A DNA stretch of 64,000 nucleotides from Flavobacterium sp. 245 (GCF_004362055.1 NZ_SNXB01000006.1:248001-312000); one strand, 5' to 3'. Positions 1 through 9,124 are shown, counted from the stretch's first letter. Translations and numbers: made by a program. Notes: generated by a model from the sequence alone, not told the origin.

Positions 1-2009
1 CTGTTGAAAAAAGCCGTTTAAAAATTCCATTGCTTTTTGGTATGGATGTAATTCACGGTTACGAAACAACATTCCCAATTCCGTTAGGATTGTCTTGTAC
101 TTGGGATATGGCTTTAATTGAAAGAAGTGCTCAAATTGCAGCAAAGGAAGCAAGTGCTGACGGAATCAACTGGACATTTTCTCCAATGGTTGATATTTCT
201 CGTGACCCAAGATGGGGAAGAGTTTCTGAAGGTTCAGGAGAAGATCCGTACTTGGGAAGCCAAATTGCAAAAGCAATGGTTAATGGTTACCAACAGCATG
301 ATCTTTCTAAAAATAATTCAATTTTAGCTTGTGTTAAACATTTTGCATTATATGGCGCTCCAGAAGCTGGTCGTGATTACAACACAGTTGATATGAGTCA
401 TATCCGAATGTTCAATGATTATTTTCCTCCATACAAAGCAGCGGTTGATGCTGGTGTAGGTTCAGTTATGGCATCTTTTAATGAAATTGACGGAATTCCA
501 GCAACTGGAAACAAATGGTTAATGACAGATGTTTTGAGAAAAAAATGGGGTTTCAAAGGTTTTGTGGTAACAGATTTTACAGGAATTCCTGAAATGATCG
601 AACACGGAATGGGTAATCTTCAAGATGTTTCAGCTTTGGCTTTAAATGCTGGTGTTGAAATGGATATGGTTGGAGAAGGTTTCTTAGGAACTTTAAAAAA
701 ATCATTAGACGAAAAAAGAGTTTCAATCGAAACAATCGACAATGCGGTTAAGCTTATTTTGGAAGCAAAATATGATTTAGGATTATTCCAAGATCCATAT
801 AAATATTGCGATGAAAAAAGAGCTAAAACTGAAATTTTTACAACAGACAGCAGAAAAGAGGCACGTCAGATTGCAGCACAATCATTGGTATTGTTAAAAA
901 ACCAAAATCAATTATTGCCTCTTAAAAAATCAGGAACAATTGGACTTATCGGGCCATTAGCAGATGCTAAAGAAAATATGCCAGGAACTTGGAGTGTGGC
1001 TACAAAAATGGAAAATGCAGTTTCATTATTAGCTGGAATTAAAGAAGTTGCTGGAGCCGGAACTAAAGTTTTGTATGCGAAAGGAAGCAACTTAGATTAT
1101 GATGAAACTTTTGAAACCAACGCAACAATGTTTGGAAAAACATTACACCGTGATGGGCGTTCAAAAGAAGAATTATTGGCAGAAGCTTTAAAAGTTGCCA
1201 ATCAGTCAGATGTAATTGTTGCAGCACTTGGAGAATCTGCAGAAATGAGCGGAGAATCAAGCAGTCGTACTAAGTTAGAAATTCCACAAGCACAAAAAGA
1301 TTTATTAAACGCTTTATTAAAAACAGGAAAACCAGTTGTTTTAGTTTTATTTGACGGACGCCCGTTAGTAATTACTGACGAAGAAAAAACAGTTCCTGCG
1401 ATCTTAAATGCATGGTTTGCTGGTACAGAAGCGGGTTATGCCATTGCTGATGTTTTATTTGGAGATGTGAATCCTTCTGGAAAATTAACTTCAACTTTTC
1501 CAAGAAGTGTTGGTCAATTGCCAATTTACTACGCACACAAGAATACAGGAAGACCACTTTCTAATACAGAAGGAAAATTCGAGAAGTTCAGATCAAATTA
1601 TATTGACGAAAGAAACGAGCCTTTATTCCCATTCGGATTTGGTTTAAGCTACACCACTTTTGATTATTCAAACCTTAAAATTTCTTCTGATAAAATGAAT
1701 TTCAGCGGTAAATTAAAAGTAACTGTAGATGTTGCTAATACAGGAAATTTTGACGGAAAAGAAACAGTTCAATTATACATTAGAGATTTAGTTGGTTCAG
1801 TAACAAGACCAGTTAGAGAATTGAAAGGTTTCCAAAAAATGGCACTTAAAAAAGGTGAAAAACAAACAGTAAGTTTTGATATTACTGTTGAAGATTTAAA
1901 ATTTTATAATTCTGATTTGCAATTCGCAGCAGAACCTGGACAGTTTGATATTTTCGTTGGAGGAAATTCAACTGCCGACAAGAAAGTTAGTTTCGAGTTA
2001 ACTAAATAG
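1..2009 (+). CDS. bglX: Beta-glucosidase, glycoside hydrolase family 3 (BglX-like), 5' end missing
   Basis: The frame is open from the window edge (first complete codon at base 3), so the start and roughly the first 80-100 residues (signal peptide and start of the barrel) lie upstream. Visible in order are the GH3 TIM barrel (motifs FGMDVIHG, SPMVDISRDPRWGR, CVKHFALYG), the nucleophile motif GFVVTDF with its Asp at bases 573-575, the second alpha/beta-sandwich domain (GPLADAKENMPGTWS, AALGESAEMSGESSSR), and a C-terminal fibronectin III-like domain (bases ~1690-1990). The family releases terminal beta-linked glucose from oligosaccharides, usually in the periplasm. A GH43-like gene lies two genes downstream, which suggests the tail of a polysaccharide-utilisation cluster. 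Family assignment is firm; the substrate is not known. Confidence 0.95.
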   Translation, partial: VEKSRLKIPLLFGMDVIHGYETTFPIPLGLSCTWDMALIERSAQIAAKEASADGINWTFSPMVDISRDPRWGRVSEGSGEDPYLGSQIAKAMVNGYQQHDLSKNNSILACVKHFALYGAPEAGRDYNTVDMSHIRMFNDYFPPYKAAVDAGVGSVMASFNEIDGIPATGNKWLMTDVLRKKWGFKGFVVTDFTGIPEMIEHGMGNLQDVSALALNAGVEMDMVGEGFLGTLKKSLDEKRVSIETIDNAVKLILEAKYDLGLFQDPYKYCDEKRAKTEIFTTDSRKEARQIAAQSLVLLKNQNQLLPLKKSGTIGLIGPLADAKENMPGTWSVATKMENAVSLLAGIKEVAGAGTKVLYAKGSNLDYDETFETNATMFGKTLHRDGRSKEELLAEALKVANQSDVIVAALGESAEMSGESSSRTKLEIPQAQKDLLNALLKTGKPVVLVLFDGRPLVITDEEKTVPAILNAWFAGTEAGYAIADVLFGDVNPSGKLTSTFPRSVGQLPIYYAHKNTGRPLSNTEGKFEKFRSNYIDERNEPLFPFGFGLSYTTFDYSNLKISSDKMNFSGKLKVTVDVANTGNFDGKETVQLYIRDLVGSVTRPVRELKGFQKMALKKGEKQTVSFDITVEDLKFYNSDLQFAAEPGQFDIFVGGNSTADKKVSFELTK

Positions 2010-2030
2010 TTGGTTTATTGGTTAGTTAAG

Positions 2031-2056
2031 AGCCCTTCATATGGAGGGCTTTTTTT
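2031..2056 (+). terminator. Rho-independent terminator after bglX
   Basis: The stem AGCCCTTC/GGAGGGCT has a 4-base ATAT loop and is followed by seven T. It begins 22 bp after the bglX stop, so bglX and the next gene are probably separate transcription units. Confidence 0.9.
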
Positions 2057-2090
2057 CTAAAATAAAGATTCACTTTTTAATTTTTCATCT

Positions 2091-2873
2091 ATGAATACTT
2101 CTAAAATATCTCACGTTCTTTCTTTAATGTTAGTATTGGTTTTCGCTTCCTGCAATGTGCAGAAAAATGCAATTGTAGCGCATAGAGGAGCATGGAAAAA
2201 AAACAACTTTCCAGAAAACTCCATAGCTTCTTTAAGACATGCAATTGATTTAAAATTGCCGGGGTCAGAATTTGATGTTTGGCGCACTGCTGATGATTCA
2301 TTGGTAATTAATCATGACGCACATTTTAATAAATTACTGATCGAAAAAACAAATTATTCTGATTTGATAAAGTTTAAATTATCAAATGGAGAAAAGCTTC
2401 CAACGCTTTATGAATACATTTCAGAAGGAATAAAAAACAATAAACAAACTCTTTTGGTTTGCGAAATAAAACCTTCGGAAATAAGCAAAGAGCGCGGAAA
2501 AGAAACGGCGATAAAAACGGTAGAAACAATCAAAAAACTTAAAGCCAATAAAAAAACATGCTACATAAGTTTTGACTACGATATTCTAAAGCAAATTAGA
2601 GCTATAGATTCAAAAACTTCTCTTCAATATTTGGAAGGGAATAAATCTCCAATCGAAGTTAAAGCCGATAACATTAATGGTGTTGATTATCATTATTCTG
2701 TTTTTAAAAAACATCCAGAATGGATAAAAGAAGCAAAGGACAGCAAAATTATTTTGAATGCCTGGACTGTAAATGAAACTGCTGATATGGATTGGATTAT
2801 TGATCAAAAATTTGATTATATCACCACAAATGAACCAGAACTTTTAAAGGAAAGATTAAGCATAAAAAAATAA
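2091..2873 (+). CDS. Glycerophosphodiester phosphodiesterase family lipoprotein
   Basis: This 260-residue protein starts with a lipoprotein signal (hydrophobic run, then FASC with Cys21) and is therefore exported and lipid-anchored. The GDPD barrel follows at once. H31-R32 are in AHRGAW, the metal ligands E60 and D62 are in GSEFDVW, and the second catalytic His H75 is in NHDAH. The C-terminal NAWTVNE and YITTNEPE motifs are also typical. The family hydrolyses glycerophosphodiesters to glycerol-3-phosphate and an alcohol; bacterial lipoprotein members probably scavenge phospholipid head groups. The gene follows the bglX terminator and is only 31 bp from the GH43-like gene, so those two may be co-transcribed. 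Fold assignment is strong; the exact substrate is inferred. Confidence 0.92.
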   Translation: MNTSKISHVLSLMLVLVFASCNVQKNAIVAHRGAWKKNNFPENSIASLRHAIDLKLPGSEFDVWRTADDSLVINHDAHFNKLLIEKTNYSDLIKFKLSNGEKLPTLYEYISEGIKNNKQTLLVCEIKPSEISKERGKETAIKTVETIKKLKANKKTCYISFDYDILKQIRAIDSKTSLQYLEGNKSPIEVKADNINGVDYHYSVFKKHPEWIKEAKDSKIILNAWTVNETADMDWIIDQKFDYITTNEPELLKERLSIKK

Positions 2874-2904
2874 TGTTTTGTCTTTTTCAAAAACAAATCA
2901 AATC

Positions 2905-4830
2905 ATGAAAAAAATATATAAACAATTGAGACTGCCAATCGTATTGTGTTTGATTATTTTTAGCAACAGTATTTTGGCACAAAATGCAGGGGGAAAAACA
3001 GAATGGTTTGACCCAAATAAACCCGCAACAACCTATTGTAATCCAATAAATATTGGCTACAATTATACGACTTACAATCATAACGGAATTCCGTATTCAC
3101 GCCGTTCTAGTGCTGACCCTGTTATTATTACGTACAAAGGCGAATATTATTTGTTTGCAACCAATCAGGCGGGCTTCTTTTGGAGCAAAGATATGTCTGA
3201 CTGGAAATTTGTATACGGAAGCTTTCAGAGACAGCCGGCCGATGATGATCAATGCGCGCCTGCTGCATGGGTTGTAAATGATACTTTATTTTACGTTGGT
3301 TCAACTTGGAAAAGAGACCATCCAATCTGGAAAACAGCTGATCCAAAATCTGGAAGATGGACGCGTCACGTAGATAAAGCAATGCTTCCAACTTGGGATC
3401 CAGCGATTTTTCAGGACGATGACAAAAAAGTCTATATGTATTATGGTTCAAGCGGTAAATTGCCTCTTGTGGGAACAGAAGTTGATTATAATACATGGCT
3501 TCCAAAAGGAAATCAGGCAAATTATGCGCTATTATACAAAGCAACAGAAGTAGAGGATATTCAGCGTCCGTATGGGCAGATCAAAGAAGTTGCAATTCTA
3601 GATCCTTCAGTTCATGGTTGGGAGCGTTTTGGCCCAAATAACGACATGGAACCTGCGCCTTGGGGAAATTTCATTGAAGGCGCTTGGATGACAAAACATA
3701 ACGGAAAATATTATATGCAATACGGTGCGCCGGCGACGGAGTTTAAAGGTTATGCAAATGGTGTTCACGTAGGAGATAATCCTCTGGGGCCGTTTACATA
3801 CCAAAAACACAACCCAATGTCTTATAAACCTGGCGGATTTGTAATAGGAGCTGGACACGGAAATACATTTGCAGATAATTATGGAAATTACTGGAATACA
3901 GGAACCTGTAAAATATCAATAAAAGACCGTTTTGAACGTCGTATCGATATGTTTCCTGCCGGATTTGATAAAGATGATGTAATGTATTCTATTACAGCTT
4001 ATGGAGATTTCCCGATTGTGCTGCCAACTGCGCAGCGTGATCAAACAAAAGGTGCTTCATCTGGCTGGATGCTGCTTTCGTATAAAAAGCCAGTGACTGT
4101 TTCTTCTTCAGAAGAATGTATGGAAGTTGAAACACATAGAATGGATAACGGAGGCAAAAAAGTCTATGAGAAATTCTGTTATGGAGCTGAGAATTTAACC
4201 GATGAAAACATCCAAACGTATTGGTCTGCCAAAACTAGTAATCCTGGTGAATGGCTGCAGATGGATTTAGGCAGAAAAATGGAAATAAATGCACTTCAGA
4301 TTAATTATGCTGATCATAAAGCAACACAGTATAACAAAGCAATGGATATTTATTATCAATACAAAATATTCATGTCTGATGATGCTGTAAACTGGACTTT
4401 GGTTGTAGATAAATCTAAAAATGATAAAGATGTACCTCATGATTATGTTGAGCTTACCAAATCAATAAAAGCCCGCTACATCAAAATGGAAAACATTCAT
4501 AATGCCTCTGGATTGTTTGCAATATCTGATTTCAGAGTTTTTGGAAATGGTTTAGCTGAAAAACCAAAAGCAGTGACTTCTTTTAAAGTGGACCGAAATA
4601 AAACGGATTCCCGAAATGCTATGATTTCTTGGAAAAAACAAAATGATGCCGTTGGATACAATATTTTTTACGGAATCGCTCCTGATAAATTGTACAATAG
4701 TATTATGGTTTACGGCGAGAATTCATATGATTTTAGAGGATTGGATAAAGGAACAAAATATTACTTCACCATTGAACCTTTTAACGAAAACGGCATTGGC
4801 ACAAGGAATAAGCTTATTGAAGTAAAATAA
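2905..4830 (+). CDS. Exported GH43-like glycosidase with F5/8 type C (CBM32-like) and fibronectin III domains
   Basis: The ATG at 2905 gives a clean signal peptide (MKKIYKQL, hydrophobic core, SILAQ); an in-frame TTG at 2878 would put charged residues in front and is rejected. The protein has 641 residues. Residues ~25-390 are a five-bladed propeller of the GH43 type, with candidate acid/base residues D71 (SADPVI), D165 (TWDPAIF) and E258 (FIEGAWM). Residues ~400-550 form a discoidin/F5-8C carbohydrate-binding module (DENIQTYWSAKTSNPGEWLQ), and residues ~555-641 a fibronectin III domain. GH43 enzymes are mainly arabinofuranosidases, xylosidases or galactosidases; the specificity cannot be read here. 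No T9SS sorting domain is visible at the C-terminus. Confidence 0.85.
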   Translation: MKKIYKQLRLPIVLCLIIFSNSILAQNAGGKTEWFDPNKPATTYCNPINIGYNYTTYNHNGIPYSRRSSADPVIITYKGEYYLFATNQAGFFWSKDMSDWKFVYGSFQRQPADDDQCAPAAWVVNDTLFYVGSTWKRDHPIWKTADPKSGRWTRHVDKAMLPTWDPAIFQDDDKKVYMYYGSSGKLPLVGTEVDYNTWLPKGNQANYALLYKATEVEDIQRPYGQIKEVAILDPSVHGWERFGPNNDMEPAPWGNFIEGAWMTKHNGKYYMQYGAPATEFKGYANGVHVGDNPLGPFTYQKHNPMSYKPGGFVIGAGHGNTFADNYGNYWNTGTCKISIKDRFERRIDMFPAGFDKDDVMYSITAYGDFPIVLPTAQRDQTKGASSGWMLLSYKKPVTVSSSEECMEVETHRMDNGGKKVYEKFCYGAENLTDENIQTYWSAKTSNPGEWLQMDLGRKMEINALQINYADHKATQYNKAMDIYYQYKIFMSDDAVNWTLVVDKSKNDKDVPHDYVELTKSIKARYIKMENIHNASGLFAISDFRVFGNGLAEKPKAVTSFKVDRNKTDSRNAMISWKKQNDAVGYNIFYGIAPDKLYNSIMVYGENSYDFRGLDKGTKYYFTIEPFNENGIGTRNKLIEVK

Positions 4831-4850
4831 TTATAAGTGAATAAAATTTA

Positions 4851-4895
4851 AAAGCTCTGACAGCAAGTAAAAAATTGCGTCAGAGCTTTTTTTTT
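4851..4895 (+). terminator. Rho-independent terminator after the GH43-like gene
   Basis: An 11-bp stem AAAGCTCTGAC/GTCAGAGCTTT is followed by a run of nine T. It ends the GH43-like transcript 20 bp after the stop codon. Confidence 0.92.
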
Positions 4896-4977
4896 GAGAA
4901 AAGACTATAAAAAAAACACTGACAGGTCTAAAGAATTTTGTTCCTTTGTGAAACAACCCAAAAATGCTATAAATACC

Positions 4978-6366
4978 ATGAAAAAAACGATTCTTTTAGC
5001 TGCTCTAGTTATAAACGGATTGACATCTTTTGCACAGTCAAATGATGAAAAAAACATTAAATTATTCTATAAAAAAGCTTTAACTGAAGCAAAGTGTTAT
5101 ACTTGGCTGGAGTATTTATCTAATGATATTGGAGCCCGTTTATCAGGTTCGCCAAGCGCAGCTCAGGCCGTTCAGTATACAAAAACACAATTAGAAAGTC
5201 TAGGTCTTGATAAAGTATATCTTCAGGAAGTTATGGTACCGCATTGGGTACGAGGCGAAAAAGAAACCGCGTATATCCTTGACGGAAAAGTGAAAACAGT
5301 TGTGCCAATTTGCGCTTTAGGAGCGTCAGTTGCAACTCCAAAAACAGGAATAACAGCTGAAGTTATAGAGGTTCAAAGCATTAAAGAATTGAATGAATTA
5401 GGTGAAAAAGTAAGAGGCAAAATTGTTTTTTACAACAGACCAATGAATCCAGAAAATATTGGAACTTTTGATTCTTACTCTGAGGCTGGAGATCAAAGAA
5501 GAATTGGAGCAAAAGAAGCTGCTAAATTTGGTGCAGTAGGAACTCTTGTACGATCACTGAATTTGCGTTTAGATGATTTTCCACATGCTGGAAATCAGAG
5601 TTATGGTGATTTGCCAAAAGCGCAATATATTCCTTGTGCTGCAATTAGTACAAATGGAGCTGAATTGTTGAGCAAAACTTTAAAAAGTAATCCAGGTTTA
5701 AAGTTCTATTTCAAACAATCTTGCGAAACTTTGCCAGATGTATTGTCTTATAACGTAATTGGAGAATTGACAGGAACTGTAACGCCAGAAAATATTATGG
5801 TTGTTGGCGGGCATCTTGATTCTTGGGATTTAGCTGACGGTTCTCATGACGACGGAGCAGGAGTAGTACAAAGTATGGAAGTGGTTCGTATTCTAAAAAA
5901 CTTGAACTACAAACCTAAAAATACAATTCGTGTTGTCTTGTTTATGAATGAAGAGAACGGAGGAAAAGGTGGTGCGAAATATGAAGAAGTTTCAAAACAA
6001 AAAAACGAGAATCATATTTTTGCTTTAGAAAGTGATTCAGGCGGATTTACGCCAAGAGGATTTTCAATCGAAGCTGATGATGCAAACTTCAAAAAACTGC
6101 AAGGATATAAAGATCTTTTTGAGCCTTATTTAGTCCATAATTTTACAAAAGGACACGCAGGGTCAGATATTGAGCATTTAACTTCAAAAACGATTGTAAA
6201 AGCGGGTTTACAGCCAGATTCACAGCGTTATTTTGATTACCACCACGCGGCAAATGATAAATTTGATGCAATCAATAAAAGAGAATTAGAGCTTGGTGCA
6301 GCAACAATGACATCTTTAATTTATTTAGTTGATCAAAACGGAATAACACTTCCTGCTTCAAATTAA
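4978..6366 (+). CDS. Exported M28 family zinc aminopeptidase/carboxypeptidase
   Basis: I chose the ATG at 4978, which starts a normal signal peptide (MKKTILLAALV...TSFAQ). An in-frame TTG at 4894 lies inside the preceding terminator and is rejected. The mature protein contains an inserted protease-associated region (~125-250) and an M28 domain. Its co-catalytic zinc ligands are H279 (GGHLDSW), D291 (SHDDGAG), E326 with the general base E325 (MNEENGG), D353 (ESDSGG) and H422 or H423 (YHHAAND). The family removes amino acids from peptides in the periplasm or outside the cell. The gene stands alone between two strong terminators. Family is secure; whether it acts as amino- or carboxypeptidase is not determined. 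Confidence 0.93.
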   Translation: MKKTILLAALVINGLTSFAQSNDEKNIKLFYKKALTEAKCYTWLEYLSNDIGARLSGSPSAAQAVQYTKTQLESLGLDKVYLQEVMVPHWVRGEKETAYILDGKVKTVVPICALGASVATPKTGITAEVIEVQSIKELNELGEKVRGKIVFYNRPMNPENIGTFDSYSEAGDQRRIGAKEAAKFGAVGTLVRSLNLRLDDFPHAGNQSYGDLPKAQYIPCAAISTNGAELLSKTLKSNPGLKFYFKQSCETLPDVLSYNVIGELTGTVTPENIMVVGGHLDSWDLADGSHDDGAGVVQSMEVVRILKNLNYKPKNTIRVVLFMNEENGGKGGAKYEEVSKQKNENHIFALESDSGGFTPRGFSIEADDANFKKLQGYKDLFEPYLVHNFTKGHAGSDIEHLTSKTIVKAGLQPDSQRYFDYHHAANDKFDAINKRELELGAATMTSLIYLVDQNGITLPASN

Positions 6367-6386
6367 AATTCTTAAAATAGTATAAA

Positions 6387-6417
6387 TAGGCTGTCATTTT
6401 TGACAGCCTATTTTTTT
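6387..6417. terminator. Strong hairpin terminator between convergent genes
   Basis: A perfect 10-bp stem TAGGCTGTCA/TGACAGCCTA has a TTTT loop and is followed by seven T on the plus strand. It ends the M28 gene and may also stop the opposing transcript, whose last codon is at 6446. Confidence 0.92.
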
Positions 6418-6445
6418 ATATAAGAATCCCGTCAGGAGAGAATAT

Positions 6446-6751
6446 TTAAAGCCTCATCACAATCAAATAATACATAAATGTGATTGGAATATTAGAAAGC
6501 AGCAATAAAATTTTAATACCTATTTCTTTTCGGTGTTGTGGCAAATGAATGAATTTATCAGTCAAATGAAAAAACATAATGAAGTTTACGATTATTACAG
6601 ATAAAGCAAACGGCCATGCAATAACTAAAACATTCGGGCTTTCATTTGAAACAATGTATAGAATAAATAATACAGTTGTTATTATAAAAGAACCAACTGC
6701 CAGCTCGATTGATTGTTTTTCTTTGAAAGGGTTGTCATTAATTGTTTTCAT
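6446..6751 (-). CDS. Small polytopic membrane protein, unknown function
   Basis: This 101-residue protein is mostly hydrophobic, with three predicted membrane helices at about 18-36, 42-61 and 79-98, joined by short polar loops (LTDKFIHLPQHRKEIG). I recognise no catalytic motif or known family. The start lies 4 bp downstream of the Coq4-like gene on the same strand, so the two are almost certainly co-transcribed and probably translationally linked. Base composition matches the neighbours. It could be a membrane partner of the Coq4-like protein, but this rests on adjacency alone. Confidence 0.75.
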   Translation of the reverse strand: MKTINDNPFKEKQSIELAVGSFIITTVLFILYIVSNESPNVLVIAWPFALSVIIVNFIMFFHLTDKFIHLPQHRKEIGIKILLLLSNIPITFMYYLIVMRL

Positions 6752-6755
6752 AGTA

Positions 6756-7241
6756 TTAAATTTTAAAAGCCTGTTGAATAGATTGAATTGGGATAAAAAG
6801 CATTTTTGAAAAATCTAAATAATGAAACGAAAACGCATTTTTTCCTTTTTTATACTGCTGGATGAAGTAATTTATTCGTTTAGGATAAAAAAGAGTTCCA
6901 GTTAAAATAACCATAGACAAATACAAACTTTTCTTTCCGTTTCCAAGCAGATAATACTGCATTCCAATTTCCTCATAAACAGAAACTCCTGTATTCGTTA
7001 GAACATGAATTATATCGTGATCTTCCAGTTTTTCCTGAATATCAAAATGATTATTGAAAAGAAAATTCCCTAAACCAAAACCTAAACTTTCTGTTGGATA
7101 ATCCATTAGTTTGGCTTTGTCGATTTTCCAAGGTTCATTTTTCTTGATGTATTTTTGATATGGTTTTTTAGAACATTCATACAATTTCTCAATTAAATAA
7201 TCTCTCATAAATGTGTTTTTTAAAAGTTCTTTGAGTTTCAA
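6756..7241 (-). CDS. Coq4-like protein
   Basis: The 161-residue protein carries a motif resembling the conserved core of the Coq4 family: EKLEDHDIIHVLTNTGVSVYEE, in which an HDxxH element is followed about 10 residues later by a Glu. The preceding PTESLGFGLGNFL and the length also fit. In eukaryotes and proteobacteria Coq4 supports ubiquinone synthesis. Bacteroidota make menaquinone, so the bacterial function here is open. There is no signal peptide or membrane helix. It is first in a two-gene operon with a small membrane protein. The assignment rests on the motif alone and is moderate; a weaker alternative is an uncharacterised helical protein. Confidence 0.6.
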   Translation of the reverse strand: MKLKELLKNTFMRDYLIEKLYECSKKPYQKYIKKNEPWKIDKAKLMDYPTESLGFGLGNFLFNNHFDIQEKLEDHDIIHVLTNTGVSVYEEIGMQYYLLGNGKKSLYLSMVILTGTLFYPKRINYFIQQYKKGKNAFSFHYLDFSKMLFIPIQSIQQAFKI

Positions 7242-7258
7242 AGTGAAACAGTAAATAA

Positions 7259-7292
7259 AAAAAGCTAGAAATAATAACTCAACTAGCTTTTT
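7259..7292 (-). terminator. Terminator of the YiiX-like gene
   Basis: On the minus strand AAAAAGCTAG pairs with CTAGCTTTTT around a 14-base loop and runs into T. It lies 6 bp beyond the YiiX-like stop codon and separates that gene from the Coq4-like operon. Confidence 0.8.
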
Positions 7293-7297
7293 AATAT

Positions 7298-7972
7298 TTA
7301 GTAAGTGTCGATAACAGTTTTCAATAAATTGGAATCAGCAAGATCTGAAGGAGCAACGACTTTTTCTTCTAACGGAATAGCATTGCCATAACGCTCTTTT
7401 AATATTTTTTGAACTTGTGGATTTTCTAAATTAAATTCTTTTAATTCTCTCAGCTTTGATAATTCAATTCCAGCAGCATTTTTATATATTTTCCAAACCA
7501 ATTCAGAGCAGTAGATTCTATTGTCAGTCCATTCAAAATAAGCATCATATTCTTTACCATCAAATTGCTGGCTGTATTCTTTCATTTTTTGGAGAACTTC
7601 AGGTTTCAGGATACTGTCATTCTTCAATCTTTTAACTACATATTTACTGTCTCGTCCATGTTTAACCCAATCTTCAAGTGGAGTCAATTTTACAGGCTGA
7701 AGAGCTTCAAAAACAAACCATTTTCCGTTAATATCATAAATTATCCCACAGTGCGAAAACTTAGAATTAGTTGCGATGCGAACCGCTTTGCATTGTTTGG
7801 ATTCTGAAGTTTGAAAAATAATATCACCATCTTTAAGTTTACTTGTAGCTGTATTTTCTATTTTGGTTTTCGAAAAAGGATTATTTGGAAAAACAGACAT
7901 TGCTATAAATAAAGCCAAACCAAAACTTAATAGAAATGTAATTCCAAGAAACAGATATTTTTGTTTTTTCAT
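7298..7972 (-). CDS. YiiX/YebB-like permuted NlpC/P60 cysteine hydrolase, membrane-anchored
   Basis: An N-terminal hydrophobic helix (residues ~6-28) anchors or exports this 224-residue protein. The rest matches the YiiX/YebB-like permuted papain-fold hydrolases. LKDGDIIFQTS opens the domain, FSHCGIIYD carries the conserved His-Cys region, WFVFEAL follows, and NRIYCSELVWKIY supplies the cysteine expected for the permuted fold. Relatives act on lipid or peptide bonds at the cell envelope, but few substrates are known. It is transcribed alone, with its own terminator. Family call is good; the substrate is unknown. Confidence 0.82.
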   Translation of the reverse strand: MKKQKYLFLGITFLLSFGLALFIAMSVFPNNPFSKTKIENTATSKLKDGDIIFQTSESKQCKAVRIATNSKFSHCGIIYDINGKWFVFEALQPVKLTPLEDWVKHGRDSKYVVKRLKNDSILKPEVLQKMKEYSQQFDGKEYDAYFEWTDNRIYCSELVWKIYKNAAGIELSKLRELKEFNLENPQVQKILKERYGNAIPLEEKVVAPSDLADSNLLKTVIDTY

Positions 7973-8081
7973 CTTTTTATTTTTGAATGCTAAAAGTACT
8001 TTATAAAGTATTATGTCAATTATTTTTTAAATATTTTGACAAACACAAAAAGAACTTTGAATTGCAAAGTAAGTAATAAAA

Positions 8082-8113
8082 AAAATAGCTGCCAAATAAA
8101 TGACAGCTATTTT
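8082..8113. terminator. Hairpin terminator downstream of the outer-membrane protein gene
   Basis: A 10-bp stem AAAATAGCTG/CAGCTATTTT with a 12-base loop runs into a long T run on the minus strand. It lies 86 bp past the stop at 8199, so it most likely ends the kdsA-outer membrane protein transcript. Confidence 0.75.
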
Positions 8114-8198
8114 ATATGAAATAGTATGTAGAATATAAAGTCCTATTTTAAATAGTCTTCAATCCTTTTGACTTTACGACTTTAAACTTTCGACTTAC

Positions 8199-9104
8199 TT
8201 AAATTCTAAAAATACCGCCTACAGCAATAATTCTCTGAAAAAAGAAAAAGTGCTGAGAAGCTTTATCATCATTGCTTATTGTAGTTTTAATATCTTGCAT
8301 GTCAATATAACCACCTTTTAGCTCACCTTGAAGGTAAAAATGTTTAAAGAAAGTAAAGTTGATTCCAGCTTTTGCAGAAACACCAAAACCAGAAACATGA
8401 AAATCATCATGACGTTCTTTTCCTAATAAAGTTGTATTTGTTTTTGGGTATAAAATTCCAGCTCCTAAACCTTCAGTTAAGTTAATTTGAACCTTATCTA
8501 TATTTGGCAAACCAAACCATTTTGAAATATCGTCATGTCTGGAAACCTCAGTATTAATATAGTTCAAACCATCTGTATGTTCGTACATTAAAAAAGCAGG
8601 ACCGTTAGCCGGAGTAGCACCGTTATCATAACCACCTTCCTGAGCACCACCTTGCGACATATCTACAGGAGTATTATTATAAACTCCATTGTAAATAGAC
8701 CCCGGTTGATCAGCAGGTAAATTAATATAACCAGTAACATTAGCAGTCTGAGCCTGAGTCATTACATATTTCATGTGGTCAACTCCAATTGTTACACTGT
8801 AGTGATCACTAAAAAAATAACCTAATCTCAAATTTGTCTGAGGAATTGTCATTTTTGCTGGGTTAACATAATCAACATGCCAGCCTTTTGGCTTATCATG
8901 CGCATCCATATCAGCTACCGTAAAGTTGTAATCTTTCCCTCTAAAGTTTACATCAGATTTTGTGTAACTATCTCTATTTCCTCCCCATGAAACAAAGAAT
9001 TTACCTTTGTTATGAGCAGTGTATTTTTCTACTGGAATTTCGCTCTGTGCAAAAGTGTTTAATGAAACACAAGCCAGAAGGAAAAATAAAATTTTTGTTT
9101 TCAA
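8199..9104 (-). CDS. Exported outer-membrane beta-barrel-like protein, unknown function
   Basis: A clear signal peptide (MKTKILFFLLACVSLNTFAQ) precedes 281 residues with alternating hydrophobic and aromatic strands typical of small outer-membrane barrels (NLRLGYFFSDHYSVTIGVDH, GINFTFFKHFYLQGELKGGY). It ends in a short aliphatic strand, GGIFRI, at the C-terminus. There is a polar segment rich in Gly, Asn and Asp at ~115-170. It starts 20 bp after kdsA on the same strand and probably shares its transcript, which suggests an envelope role, though this is context only. I do not recognise a named family. Alternative: a soluble periplasmic beta protein. Confidence 0.7.
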   Translation of the reverse strand: MKTKILFFLLACVSLNTFAQSEIPVEKYTAHNKGKFFVSWGGNRDSYTKSDVNFRGKDYNFTVADMDAHDKPKGWHVDYVNPAKMTIPQTNLRLGYFFSDHYSVTIGVDHMKYVMTQAQTANVTGYINLPADQPGSIYNGVYNNTPVDMSQGGAQEGGYDNGATPANGPAFLMYEHTDGLNYINTEVSRHDDISKWFGLPNIDKVQINLTEGLGAGILYPKTNTTLLGKERHDDFHVSGFGVSAKAGINFTFFKHFYLQGELKGGYIDMQDIKTTISNDDKASQHFFFFQRIIAVGGIFRI

Positions 9105-9124
9105 AGAACTTAAGTATTATAAAT

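Noticed and set aside
2878..2904. TTG start for the GH43-like gene
   Set aside because: The ATG at 2905 gives a proper signal peptide; the extension does not.
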